Positions 1-5,849 of a DNA stretch of 8,556 nt are shown here, one piece after another. Each line of letters starts with the position of its first letter. The stretch's first letter is position 1. A program made the position numbers and the translations under genes. The DNA is from Polynucleobacter sp. UBA2650. GTDB lineage: Bacteria > Pseudomonadota > Gammaproteobacteria > Burkholderiales > Burkholderiaceae. The stretch covers positions 4,983 to 13,538 of the forward strand of contig DENG01000053.1 in the NCBI GenBank assembly GCA_002359975.1, written 5' to 3'. Under the pieces are notes generated by a model. That model was not told the DNA's origin. It was given only the letters and a program-made list of their open reading frames with translations, and searched no databases.

Positions 1-258
1 AGCACACTTTTAACCGATACTTGGATTGTCTTAATCAAGAACGATGTTCCTACCGTTCAAAAGATCGTGATTGCAAAAGCAGATGGTGATTTTGATTTAG
101 ATGAGGAGCCTAAAAAAATTGAGATTGACCCAGAGATTTTGGCGGCGATCTCAAAAACTAAGAGTACTGGTGTAGAGAATGCAGCTTCATTTGGAATGCC
201 ACCAAAATACCTTCAAATGATTGCAATGCTTAATACGATCCACCCAAATACAAACTAA
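1..258 (+). CDS. Hypothetical protein, C-terminal fragment (5' end outside window)
   Basis: The frame is open from the first base of the window and ends at TAA 256-258, giving at least 85 residues. The GTG at 67 is only an internal codon, since the frame continues upstream with no stop. The first 25 or so residues look like alternating beta strands (TDTWIVLIKNDVPTVQKIVI). An acidic, proline-containing linker follows (DLDEEPKKIEID), then a mixed helical tail with FGMPPKYLQMIAML. I do not recognise the family. The strand-rich start loosely recalls the end of an S24/LexA-like fold, but no catalytic Ser or Lys can be assigned in what is visible, so this is not claimed. It converges on the ParA-like gene with only 7 bp between the two stops. 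Confidence 0.6.
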   Translation, partial: STLLTDTWIVLIKNDVPTVQKIVIAKADGDFDLDEEPKKIEIDPEILAAISKTKSTGVENAASFGMPPKYLQMIAMLNTIHPNTN

Positions 259-265
259 CGAACTA

Positions 266-1150
266 TTATTCAGGGGTATCTTTATTCTTTTTTAGGAAGT
301 GGGGAATAAAGTTTGAGGTCATTTCCCCTACTTTTTTAGAGATTGTTTCTCTCGCCTCTTGGTCTCCCGCCTCTCCATTACGTGCTCGGATTCGTCCTAA
401 GCGGTAGTCATCGAGGATGCTGAGTTTTTTTCCGACTAGACCAGTGTATTGATTGATATTCGCTTTTTGGGATTTTTGGACAGCTTGCGCAACAATCTTC
501 TCATGAACAAAGCGGCCAAAATCCATAAAATTATTGGAGACCGCATCATCGGTCGATAAGAATAAAAAGTCGTGATAGACATACTGATCGATATTGGGCG
601 CGATATAGAGCGGTGGGGCAATTAAACAATTATTTAAAAACTCTAAATTGGTAAATGCTGTAGCGGGAGAGAAATTTTTATCCACTCTACTTGGTGCTAC
701 TAAGATCAGTTGTTTGTTATTTGAAAACTTGGAAAGGTAGAGCTGGGCATATTCAAGGATAAATATTTCGGTACTAGCCATCTCGAATTTAGAAGTCGAG
801 CTGGGCACCAAGATGATGTCAAAATCTAAGAGGAACTCATAAGGAATTGCGTGCGTCCAAGTAAGATCGGAGATGCAAATATCAGAGTTAACCGAGAAAT
901 TCCGCAACATAGCGCGGGCATCTAAAAGGGTTAAACCACTATTTTTATACTCTAGGTTAGCTTGATGAATCTCAATGCCGATATTCGGGGCTTTGCTAGC
1001 CCAGCGTGAGGCCGAGGATTGTTTATCAAAGTCAATTAATGAGACTTTCTTGCTCTCCTGGATCGCTAAATACGCAGCCAAATTGGCAGAAATCGTGCTT
1101 TTGCCGACCCCACCTTTTTGATTGGTAATCAGTACCTTAATTGTGTCCAT
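266..1150 (-). CDS. ParA/MinD-family ATPase, orphan, with C-terminal extension
   Basis: This is a P-loop ATPase of the ParA/MinD superfamily, whose members dimerise on ATP and position DNA or protein cargo. The deviant Walker A motif QKGGVGKST lies at residues 11-19, with signature Lys12 and catalytic Lys17. Walker A' is LIDFDKQ (Asp40, Asp42, Gln44) and a Walker B strand ICISD ends at Asp95. The strand FDIILVPSST matches the ParA pattern that follows. The ATG at 1150 (294 aa) has a GGA 9-10 bases upstream. The TTG at 1159 would add three residues but has no usable ribosome site. There is no N-terminal HTH. The last 70 or so residues are charged and basic, longer than the minimal fold. No ParB or parS is visible, so the cargo is unknown. 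It is divergent from flhB, so FlhG/MinD-like positioning of flagella is conceivable, but the sequence does not look like FlhG. Confidence 0.88.
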   Translation of the reverse strand: MDTIKVLITNQKGGVGKSTISANLAAYLAIQESKKVSLIDFDKQSSASRWASKAPNIGIEIHQANLEYKNSGLTLLDARAMLRNFSVNSDICISDLTWTHAIPYEFLLDFDIILVPSSTSKFEMASTEIFILEYAQLYLSKFSNNKQLILVAPSRVDKNFSPATAFTNLEFLNNCLIAPPLYIAPNIDQYVYHDFLFLSTDDAVSNNFMDFGRFVHEKIVAQAVQKSQKANINQYTGLVGKKLSILDDYRLGRIRARNGEAGDQEARETISKKVGEMTSNFIPHFLKKNKDTPE

Positions 1151-1174
1151 GGCTAACAATCCAGTTGTAATTCA

Positions 1175-1188
1175 TAGCTCAAGAGCTA
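1175..1188. promoter_or_regulatory. Perfect dyad TAGCTC-AA-GAGCTA, candidate operator
   Basis: The 14-bp sequence has two perfect 6-bp inverted arms around AA. It sits immediately downstream of the candidate -10 of the ParA-like gene, covering the expected transcription start. That is a classic place for a repressor site, and ParA-type genes are often autoregulated. The arms are short, so chance occurrence is possible. Confidence 0.35.
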
Positions 1189-1217
1189 ATACTATATAAA
1201 TAATTGATTTAAAACAA
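1189..1217 (-). promoter_or_regulatory. Candidate sigma70 promoter of the ParA-like gene
   Basis: Read on the minus strand, TTGTTT (1217-1212) is separated by exactly 17 bp from TAGTAT (1194-1189). An overlapping TATAGT at 15 bp spacing is an alternative -10. The spacer is very A+T rich. The start of transcription would fall near 1182, about 30 bases ahead of the ATG at 1150. The elements are only partial matches, so this is a plausible promoter rather than a certain one. Confidence 0.4.
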
Positions 1218-1350
1218 GTATTTCTGGTAAATCGATGAATCTAGTCTGAGTAGAGTGAGCTTTCTTCGTTAAAACATACGGCTATTTACCCCTTTATAGT
1301 TAGGCATTGGGGATAATGAGTGGTAATTAAAGCCCCAAAAAGATACCCTT

Positions 1351-1362
1351 GGAGCCCATTTG
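1351..1362 (+). promoter_or_regulatory. Ribosome binding site fixing a TTG start for flhB
   Basis: GGAG at 1351-1354 lies 5 bases before TTG 1360. No ATG lies in frame between it and the conserved FlhB N-terminus. The resulting start Met-Ala-Glu is typical of FlhB proteins, so the TTG start is well supported. Confidence 0.65.
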
Positions 1363-2490
1363 GCCGAAAATCAGAACGATTCGCAAGACCGAGAACTAGA
1401 ACCGACCGAGCGACGAATTCAGCGCGCACGAGAGCAGGGCCAACTCCCGCAGTCTAGGGACATTACTACGTTTGCCTTGTTATTGGGCTTTATTATTTTT
1501 CTCTTAACGGCAGGCCCCTATTTGATGCGCCAACTGGTCATCATGATGCAATCTGGCCTGCAGTTTTCTAAACCGATTACCTTAATTGATCATATTGCAG
1601 AGTGGACCTCCGGGGCATTTCTGATCGTTCTCTTCATTTGCGGTGTAGTTCTATTGATCATTTGGCTGATATCAATCTTTGCACCATTATTTTTAGTGAA
1701 CTTCAAGGCATATTTTGCTTTGCAATTTAATTTAGAGCGCTTAGATGTATTTGCAGGTTTTGCCAGAATGTTCTCGGTCACAGTCCTGTTAGAAGTGGTT
1801 AAAAATATCTTTAAGACTATTTTGATCTTGGGCATTAGCTTTGCCTATCTTTATGGGCTATTTACCTTCCTGCGATCGATTGTCGATCTTGATTTCAATC
1901 TCGCACTAGAAAACACTACGGTATTTATCTTGAACGGTTTTGCTTTGTTAATGGCACCACTCTTGGCGATTGCGGTCGGCGATGCCTTTTTGCAATTATT
2001 TAACTTTAATAAGCAAATCAAAATGAGTCCTGAAGAGATGAAACAGGAATTAAAAGAGTCTGAGGGCTCTCCAGAGCTTAAGGCACGTATGCGCCAACGG
2101 CAGCGACAGATTGCGTCATCGCGCATGATGTCAGCCATTGAAAGAGCAGACGTGGTATTGGCGAATCCGGAACACTATGCCGTTGCTATTCGCTATGATC
2201 CTGACAGGATGTCTGCCCCAATTATCTTGGCCAAGGGGGCAGATGCGCTAGCCCTTCGGATTCGGGAAGTAGCTACAGAGCACAATGTACCGATTGCTCA
2301 AATACCACCCTTAGCCCGATACCTCTTTAATCAATTGGATATTGGAGAATCCATTCCTGCCCCTTTATTTGAGGCGATTGCGATGGTCCTGGCGTGGGCT
2401 TACGAAGTTAAAGATGTTGGTTTTAATAAAGACCTGCCCGATATCCAATTTACCCCTGAGCTATTAAAGCCTGGGCGAGCGCTTCTTTAG
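1360..2490 (+). CDS. flhB: Flagellar type III export switch protein FlhB
   Basis: FlhB is the inner-membrane component of the flagellar type III export gate that switches substrate specificity from rod/hook to filament subunits. At 376 aa it has the usual length. The N-terminal signature around residues 15-34 (PTERRIQRAREQGQLPQSRD) is characteristic. Four membrane segments follow at about 35-57, 85-112, 140-168 and 186-210. The cytoplasmic domain has KMSPEEMKQELKE-type helices and the core ending in APIILAKGAD...ALRIRE. PPLARYLF and a C-terminal VLAWAYEV agree with FlhB rather than a virulence-type homologue. The autocleavage site, normally Asn-Pro-Thr-His, is NPEH at residues 269-272; the Asn-Pro scissile pair is kept and Thr is replaced by Glu. 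No other flagellar gene is in the window, so it is a single-gene unit here, ending in a 4-bp stop overlap with the convergent lipoprotein gene. Confidence 0.95.
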   Translation: MAENQNDSQDRELEPTERRIQRAREQGQLPQSRDITTFALLLGFIIFLLTAGPYLMRQLVIMMQSGLQFSKPITLIDHIAEWTSGAFLIVLFICGVVLLIIWLISIFAPLFLVNFKAYFALQFNLERLDVFAGFARMFSVTVLLEVVKNIFKTILILGISFAYLYGLFTFLRSIVDLDFNLALENTTVFILNGFALLMAPLLAIAVGDAFLQLFNFNKQIKMSPEEMKQELKESEGSPELKARMRQRQRQIASSRMMSAIERADVVLANPEHYAVAIRYDPDRMSAPIILAKGADALALRIREVATEHNVPIAQIPPLARYLFNQLDIGESIPAPLFEAIAMVLAWAYEVKDVGFNKDLPDIQFTPELLKPGRALL

Positions 2491-3065
2491 TTCTGAATAC
2501 TTTTCGCAAAGGTGGCGCCAACATCTTCGGGGAAGTAATAAATCAACATGAGTTCATTGCGGTTGTTGAGACTGCGACCAATCTGAAAGGCAACTTGACC
2601 CTTGCCAAATAAATAGGTTTTTGTCTTCCGTAAACCTGCTTTAAATGAGCTTTCTTGCCCCGCAGTAGGCTCAAAATCAAGCCCATATTTAAGGGTAAAG
2701 CGATCAATAATCTGCTGGGCTTGTTCTGGATTGAAATAGCCCAATTCCTTTTTAATCACAATGAGCCTGTCAGACTCGTTAAACATAATCCAAACATGAT
2801 CTTCTTTGTCATCCACCTTTATCTTGCAACTCAGAGTGGATTCATATTCGGTGCACTTGAATTGGTTCTTAATTTGCTCTTTAGATCCGGTATAGCTAAT
2901 ACCGTGGTATGCCACAAGGGGAAGCTGCTCTTCTTTTGCGTCAGGCAACCAATACGCCTGCTTGCTCTTCTCGGTGTCATTTTTACTGCACCCATTGAGA
3001 AGCGTTGCAGCAATTAGGATGGGCATGACCCATACCATTCGATTAACAGCTTTTTTTCTAATCAT
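2487..3065 (-). CDS. Predicted lipoprotein of unknown function
   Basis: The 192-residue product begins with a lipoprotein signal peptide: basic residues MIRKK, a hydrophobic stretch at about 10-23, and the lipobox LLNGC with Cys26 as the lipidated residue. Ser and Lys follow the Cys, which in Gram-negative bacteria favours the outer membrane. The mature part is a small mixed alpha/beta domain with two further cysteines (Cys71 and Cys80), close enough to form a disulfide. No known family is recognised. ATG 3065 is used although its ribosome site is poor; the internal Met10 would destroy the signal peptide. It is convergent with flhB and divergent from bactofilin 1, so it probably has its own promoter within 3066-3218. 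Confidence 0.82.
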   Translation of the reverse strand: MIRKKAVNRMVWVMPILIAATLLNGCSKNDTEKSKQAYWLPDAKEEQLPLVAYHGISYTGSKEQIKNQFKCTEYESTLSCKIKVDDKEDHVWIMFNESDRLIVIKKELGYFNPEQAQQIIDRFTLKYGLDFEPTAGQESSFKAGLRKTKTYLFGKGQVAFQIGRSLNNRNELMLIYYFPEDVGATFAKSIQN

Positions 3066-3148
3066 GGATGAATTTTAGGCTATCCCATCATTTCTTCAGA
3101 TTTCCTATTTAAAAACAAGACATGATTAGTATTTACCCTAGTCTGGAG

Positions 3149-3166
3149 CCATTTCGTAATAAATGG
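3149..3166. promoter_or_regulatory. Dyad CCATTT-N6-AAATGG, candidate operator
   Basis: Two perfect 6-bp inverted arms flank a 6-base centre in the 153-bp divergent region between the lipoprotein gene and bactofilin 1. The dyad covers the position where the -35 element of the candidate bactofilin promoter would lie, and that element is itself poor. This arrangement would fit an activator or repressor site, but no regulator can be named. Confidence 0.3.
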
Positions 3167-3182
3167 GACCTTACTTTAGGCT

Positions 3183-3188
3183 TAGAAT
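3183..3188 (+). promoter_or_regulatory. Candidate -10 element TAGAAT for the bactofilin operon
   Basis: TAGAAT matches the sigma70 -10 consensus at five of six positions and lies 30 bases before the start codon of bactofilin 1. No good -35 hexamer is found at 16-18 bp spacing (3160-3165 reads TAAATG). The promoter would therefore be weak or need an activator. Confidence 0.3.
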
Positions 3189-3218
3189 GAAACTCAAAAT
3201 AACACTGCGGAGACTCTC

Positions 3219-3656
3219 ATGTTTAATGTCCAAGCTAAGCATCCATCTACCCCGACCAACTTGGTATTTAACAATATCATCGGCTCAGGATCGCTCATTC
3301 AGGGCGATCAGACTGTCAAAGGACACCTGCTAATTTCTGGGGAGTGTATTGGTAATATAAAACTCGATCCCCTATCGGAAGATACCGCTGTGATCGATGC
3401 CTCCGGTATTTTGCGGGGGGATATTGTCTGTAAAAACGCGATCGTGATCGGCCGGGTGGATGGTAATTTGAGAGTCGAAAATCGTCTTGAGATTTATCCA
3501 ACAGCCGTTGTCAACGGGGATATCGATTATGGGCAGATCTTTATTCATGCAGATGCTAGAGTAAACGGGCAGTTGCATTGTCTTTTGGATGACGCTCTTC
3601 CTGTAGATGTGAATGCTGTATCAGAGCCTGTTGTGAAGAAACTGAAGGCAGTTTAG
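3219..3656 (+). CDS. Bactofilin 1
   Basis: Bactofilins are small cytoskeletal proteins that polymerise without nucleotide into filaments made of right-handed beta-helix domains. They scaffold envelope processes at the membrane. This 145-aa protein has the core at about residues 18-122, with the short-period glycine/hydrophobic pattern of the family: GSGSLIQGD, GHLLISGECIGNI, ASGILRGDI, VIGRVDGNL, NGDIDYGQIFI and VNGQL. Flanking tails are short and disordered-looking, with a basic end (VVKKLKAV). The ATG at 3219 has GGAG at 3209-3212 with 6 bases of spacing, an excellent site. It is the first gene of a run with the glutamate-synthase-like gene and bactofilin 2. Named bactofilin symbols (bacA, ccmA) are not transferred, because paralogues cannot be separated by eye. 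Confidence 0.92.
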   Translation: MFNVQAKHPSTPTNLVFNNIIGSGSLIQGDQTVKGHLLISGECIGNIKLDPLSEDTAVIDASGILRGDIVCKNAIVIGRVDGNLRVENRLEIYPTAVVNGDIDYGQIFIHADARVNGQLHCLLDDALPVDVNAVSEPVVKKLKAV

Positions 3657-3703
3657 GCCCTTCATACTAAATTTTGTTTGAGAGCAGTATAAAAAAATCT
3701 GAC

Positions 3704-5317
3704 ATGCCTTTGCGATTTATACCTTGGCTGCTAAGTATTTTGATCGCAGTGGTGAGCGGTCTTTACTGCCTTATGGGCCCTGGCGGCCTCCATGTTTGGT
3801 TACTCTTCGCCTTATTTCTATTCTTTTCCTGGATTGGGTTTCGGGATCTGATGCAAAATCAGCACGCCGTTTTGCATAATTACCCATTGACTGGGCATCT
3901 ACGGTTTTTATTCGAGTTCATACGCCCAGAAATCCGTCAGTATTTTTTAGAATCCGATAACGAAGAGATTCCGTTTTCTAGGGCGCAAAGAGCGTTGGTC
4001 TACCAGCGCGCCAAGGGCGCATCAGACAAGCGACCTTTTGGAACCCTCACTAATATGTATCAGCCTAATGTAGAGGTGCTTCTCCAAAAAGGCAATCCTA
4101 CTTCTGCACCGGATCTGAATTCCTTAAGGGTTAGCGTTGGCGGTAGTCGCTGTACCCAGCCTTATGCCATTTCATTATTCAATATCTCTGCAATGAGTTT
4201 TGGCGCTTTGTCAGCAAATGCCATCATGGCCTTAAACCGAGGCGCTCAAAAAGGTGGGTTTGCACACGATACCGGCGAGGGATCTGTATCTAGTTATCAC
4301 CGCAAGTACGGGGGTGATTTGATCTGGGAAATTGGCTCAGGTTACTTTGGTTGTCGTACGCAGGATGGACGCTTTGATCCTGAGCGTTTCAAAACAGTAG
4401 CGCTAGAGCCTCAAATCAAAATGATTGAAATCAAGCTATCTCAAGGTGCAAAACCTGGCCATGGGGGCGTGTTACCGGCGTCTAAAGTAACCCCAGAGAT
4501 AGCGTTAACACGTGGGGTTCCTTTAGGGGAGGACTGCGTATCACCGGCGAGTCATTCTGCCTTTAAGTCCCCCATAGAGTTATGTCTTTTTATTCAAGAA
4601 CTCCGTAACTTATCGAATGGTAAACCAGTTGGCTTTAAGCTTTGCATCGGTAATATTGCCGATTGGTTTGCTATTGTGAAGGCAATGTTGGAGAGCAAGA
4701 TATATCCCGACTTTATTGTGGTTGACGGTAGCGAGGGCGGAACGGGGGCAGCCCCAGTAGAGTTTGTTGACAATATGGGAATGCCAATGCGCGATGGCTT
4801 GCGTTTGGTTCACAGCTCCCTTGTTGGTGTAGGCTTGCGTGATCAGATTCGGATTGGAGTTGCTGGCAAAATTGTGAGCGCTTTTGACATCATGCGAGCT
4901 CTCGTGATTGGTGCGGATTGGTGTAATTCAGCTCGAGGCTTCATGTTTGCCATTGGTTGTATTCAATCTAGGTCATGCCATACTGATCATTGTCCTACTG
5001 GGGTAGCCACACAGGATCGCTTACGGCAGGGCGCCTTAAATCCGATGGATAAGAGCGAACGTGTTTATCGCTTCCACCATGAGACCTTGCTTGCCTTTGC
5101 CGATATGTGCGCAGCAGCTGGGATTAAGACACATCAGGAGATCAGCGAAGATTTAATTCTGCGACGCAATCAACAAGGCAAATTACAGGGATTGGTAGAC
5201 CAGCTAATAAAAATTCCGCCGGGATCACTTCTATCCGATCAGGCTGAGCACATTCTTGATGAGCAAATGCTTGGATTGGGAAAGCAATGGCATGAGGCTC
5301 AGCCTAATGTTTGGTAA
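3704..5317 (+). CDS. Membrane-anchored FMN-binding glutamate synthase-like protein
   Basis: The product is a stand-alone synthase domain of the glutamate synthase large-subunit family. From the ATG at 3704 (537 aa), two hydrophobic helices lie at about residues 6-24 and 29-46, so it is probably tethered to the inner membrane with a cytoplasmic catalytic domain. FMN-barrel motifs are clear: ISAMSFGALS, GEGSVSSYH, SQGAKPGHGG and DGSEGGTGAAP. Three cysteines at 419, 425 and 430 form the C-x5-C-x4-C pattern of the GltB 3Fe-4S cluster. The N-terminal glutaminase domain of true GltB is absent, so glutamine-dependent synthesis is not expected and the substrate is unknown. The start is uncertain: TTG 3674 is in frame (547 aa), and neither codon has a clear ribosome site. 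It follows bactofilin 1 by 47 bp and precedes bactofilin 2 by 45 bp. Confidence 0.88.
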   Translation: MPLRFIPWLLSILIAVVSGLYCLMGPGGLHVWLLFALFLFFSWIGFRDLMQNQHAVLHNYPLTGHLRFLFEFIRPEIRQYFLESDNEEIPFSRAQRALVYQRAKGASDKRPFGTLTNMYQPNVEVLLQKGNPTSAPDLNSLRVSVGGSRCTQPYAISLFNISAMSFGALSANAIMALNRGAQKGGFAHDTGEGSVSSYHRKYGGDLIWEIGSGYFGCRTQDGRFDPERFKTVALEPQIKMIEIKLSQGAKPGHGGVLPASKVTPEIALTRGVPLGEDCVSPASHSAFKSPIELCLFIQELRNLSNGKPVGFKLCIGNIADWFAIVKAMLESKIYPDFIVVDGSEGGTGAAPVEFVDNMGMPMRDGLRLVHSSLVGVGLRDQIRIGVAGKIVSAFDIMRALVIGADWCNSARGFMFAIGCIQSRSCHTDHCPTGVATQDRLRQGALNPMDKSERVYRFHHETLLAFADMCAAAGIKTHQEISEDLILRRNQQGKLQGLVDQLIKIPPGSLLSDQAEHILDEQMLGLGKQWHEAQPNVW

Positions 5318-5350
5318 TAATGAAGCATCATTCTGCTAATTGAATTACCA
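5312..5350 (+). other. Nested inverted repeats between the synthase-like gene and bactofilin 2
   Basis: TGGTAAT (5312-5318) pairs perfectly with ATTACCA (5344-5350). Inside it, AATGA (5319-5323) pairs with TCATT (5328-5332) around a 4-base loop. The structure covers the stop codon of the upstream gene and ends 12 bases before the bactofilin 2 ATG, which has no clear Shine-Dalgarno sequence. There is no U-tract, so it is not a normal terminator. A role in translational coupling or RNA stability is possible but unproven. Confidence 0.3.
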
Positions 5351-5362
5351 TCTCCAATAACC

Positions 5363-5833
5363 ATGGCTAAGAAAAAATCTTCCGCAATTCGTTTTTTAGA
5401 TCCTACCGTAGAGTCATTTGAGACAATCGTTGGCCCAAGAACGGTATTTCGGGGAAATATTGCTGCTTTTGAAAGTATTCGAATTGACGGCAAGGTAATT
5501 GGCAATATCGAATCTCCGCCGGGTAGCAATATTACAGTCGCCTTAGGAAAAACGGCCACGGTAGAAGGCGATATCAATACCTATAGGGCACTTATTGCTG
5601 GCAGGGTGAACGGCACTATTTATGCCTCCGAACGGGCAGAGCTCCATGATGGCGCAGACATTCATGGAGAAGTTATTTACGGTCAAATTGGAGTGGAGCA
5701 AGGCGCTAAATTGACCGGCACGATGTCTAGGATTGATCCAGACGAACCACAAGAAGTATCCCCTGAGGCAATGGAGGTCTTCGAAGCATTTGCTCGCGAA
5801 GATGAGGAAAACGAGGAAAAAAAAGGGAAGTAA
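5363..5833 (+). CDS. Bactofilin 2, with acidic C-terminal tail
   Basis: This is a second bactofilin paralogue, 156 aa. The beta-helix core spans about residues 18-122, with the family pattern VGPRTVFRGNI, IRIDGKVIGNIES, KTATVEGDI, ALIAGRVNGTI, IHGEVIYGQIGV and KLTGT. It begins with a basic MAKKK segment that could touch the membrane. It ends in a long charged tail (about 125-156) rich in Glu with a final EEKKGK, unlike bactofilin 1. Such a tail is a candidate partner-binding region. The ATG at 5363 lacks a recognisable ribosome site, so translation may depend on the upstream gene or on the folded spacer. It is convergent with the M23 peptidase gene 11 bp away, a pairing seen in other bacteria where bactofilins and M23 peptidases act together in cell shape. 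Confidence 0.93.
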   Translation: MAKKKSSAIRFLDPTVESFETIVGPRTVFRGNIAAFESIRIDGKVIGNIESPPGSNITVALGKTATVEGDINTYRALIAGRVNGTIYASERAELHDGADIHGEVIYGQIGVEQGAKLTGTMSRIDPDEPQEVSPEAMEVFEAFAREDEENEEKKGK

Positions 5834-5849
5834 TCGAACCTAAATTACT
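5817..5849 (-). terminator. Weak candidate terminator of the M23 peptidase gene
   Basis: On the minus strand, AGTAAT (5849-5844) and ATTACT (5834-5829) can form a 6-bp A+T-rich stem with a 9-base loop. This is followed after four bases by a run of eight T (5824-5817). The U-run is good but the stem is weak, and it overlaps the last codons of bactofilin 2 on the other strand. Confidence 0.3.

Noticed and set aside
280..311. CTTTATTC ... GAATAAAG perfect 8-bp inverted repeat near the end of the ParA-like gene, as a terminator
   Set aside because: The loop is 16 bases, the stem is A+T rich, it lies inside coding sequence and no T-run follows on either strand.
1269..1318. Possible sigma28 (flagellar) or sigma70 promoter for flhB around GGGGATAATG
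   Set aside because: There is no TAAA at the required distance for sigma28 and no acceptable -35 for the GATAAT -10; the match is too weak to list.
3643..3664. TGAAGG ... CCTTCA stem after bactofilin 1 as a terminator or attenuator
   Set aside because: Six base pairs with a 10-base loop and no true T-run; read-through to the next gene seems more likely.
5299..5752. Antisense open frames across the start of bactofilin 2, and similar antisense frames inside flhB, bactofilin 1 and the M23 gene
   Set aside because: They lie opposite genes with clear family motifs, lack ribosome sites and encode low-complexity or unrecognisable proteins.
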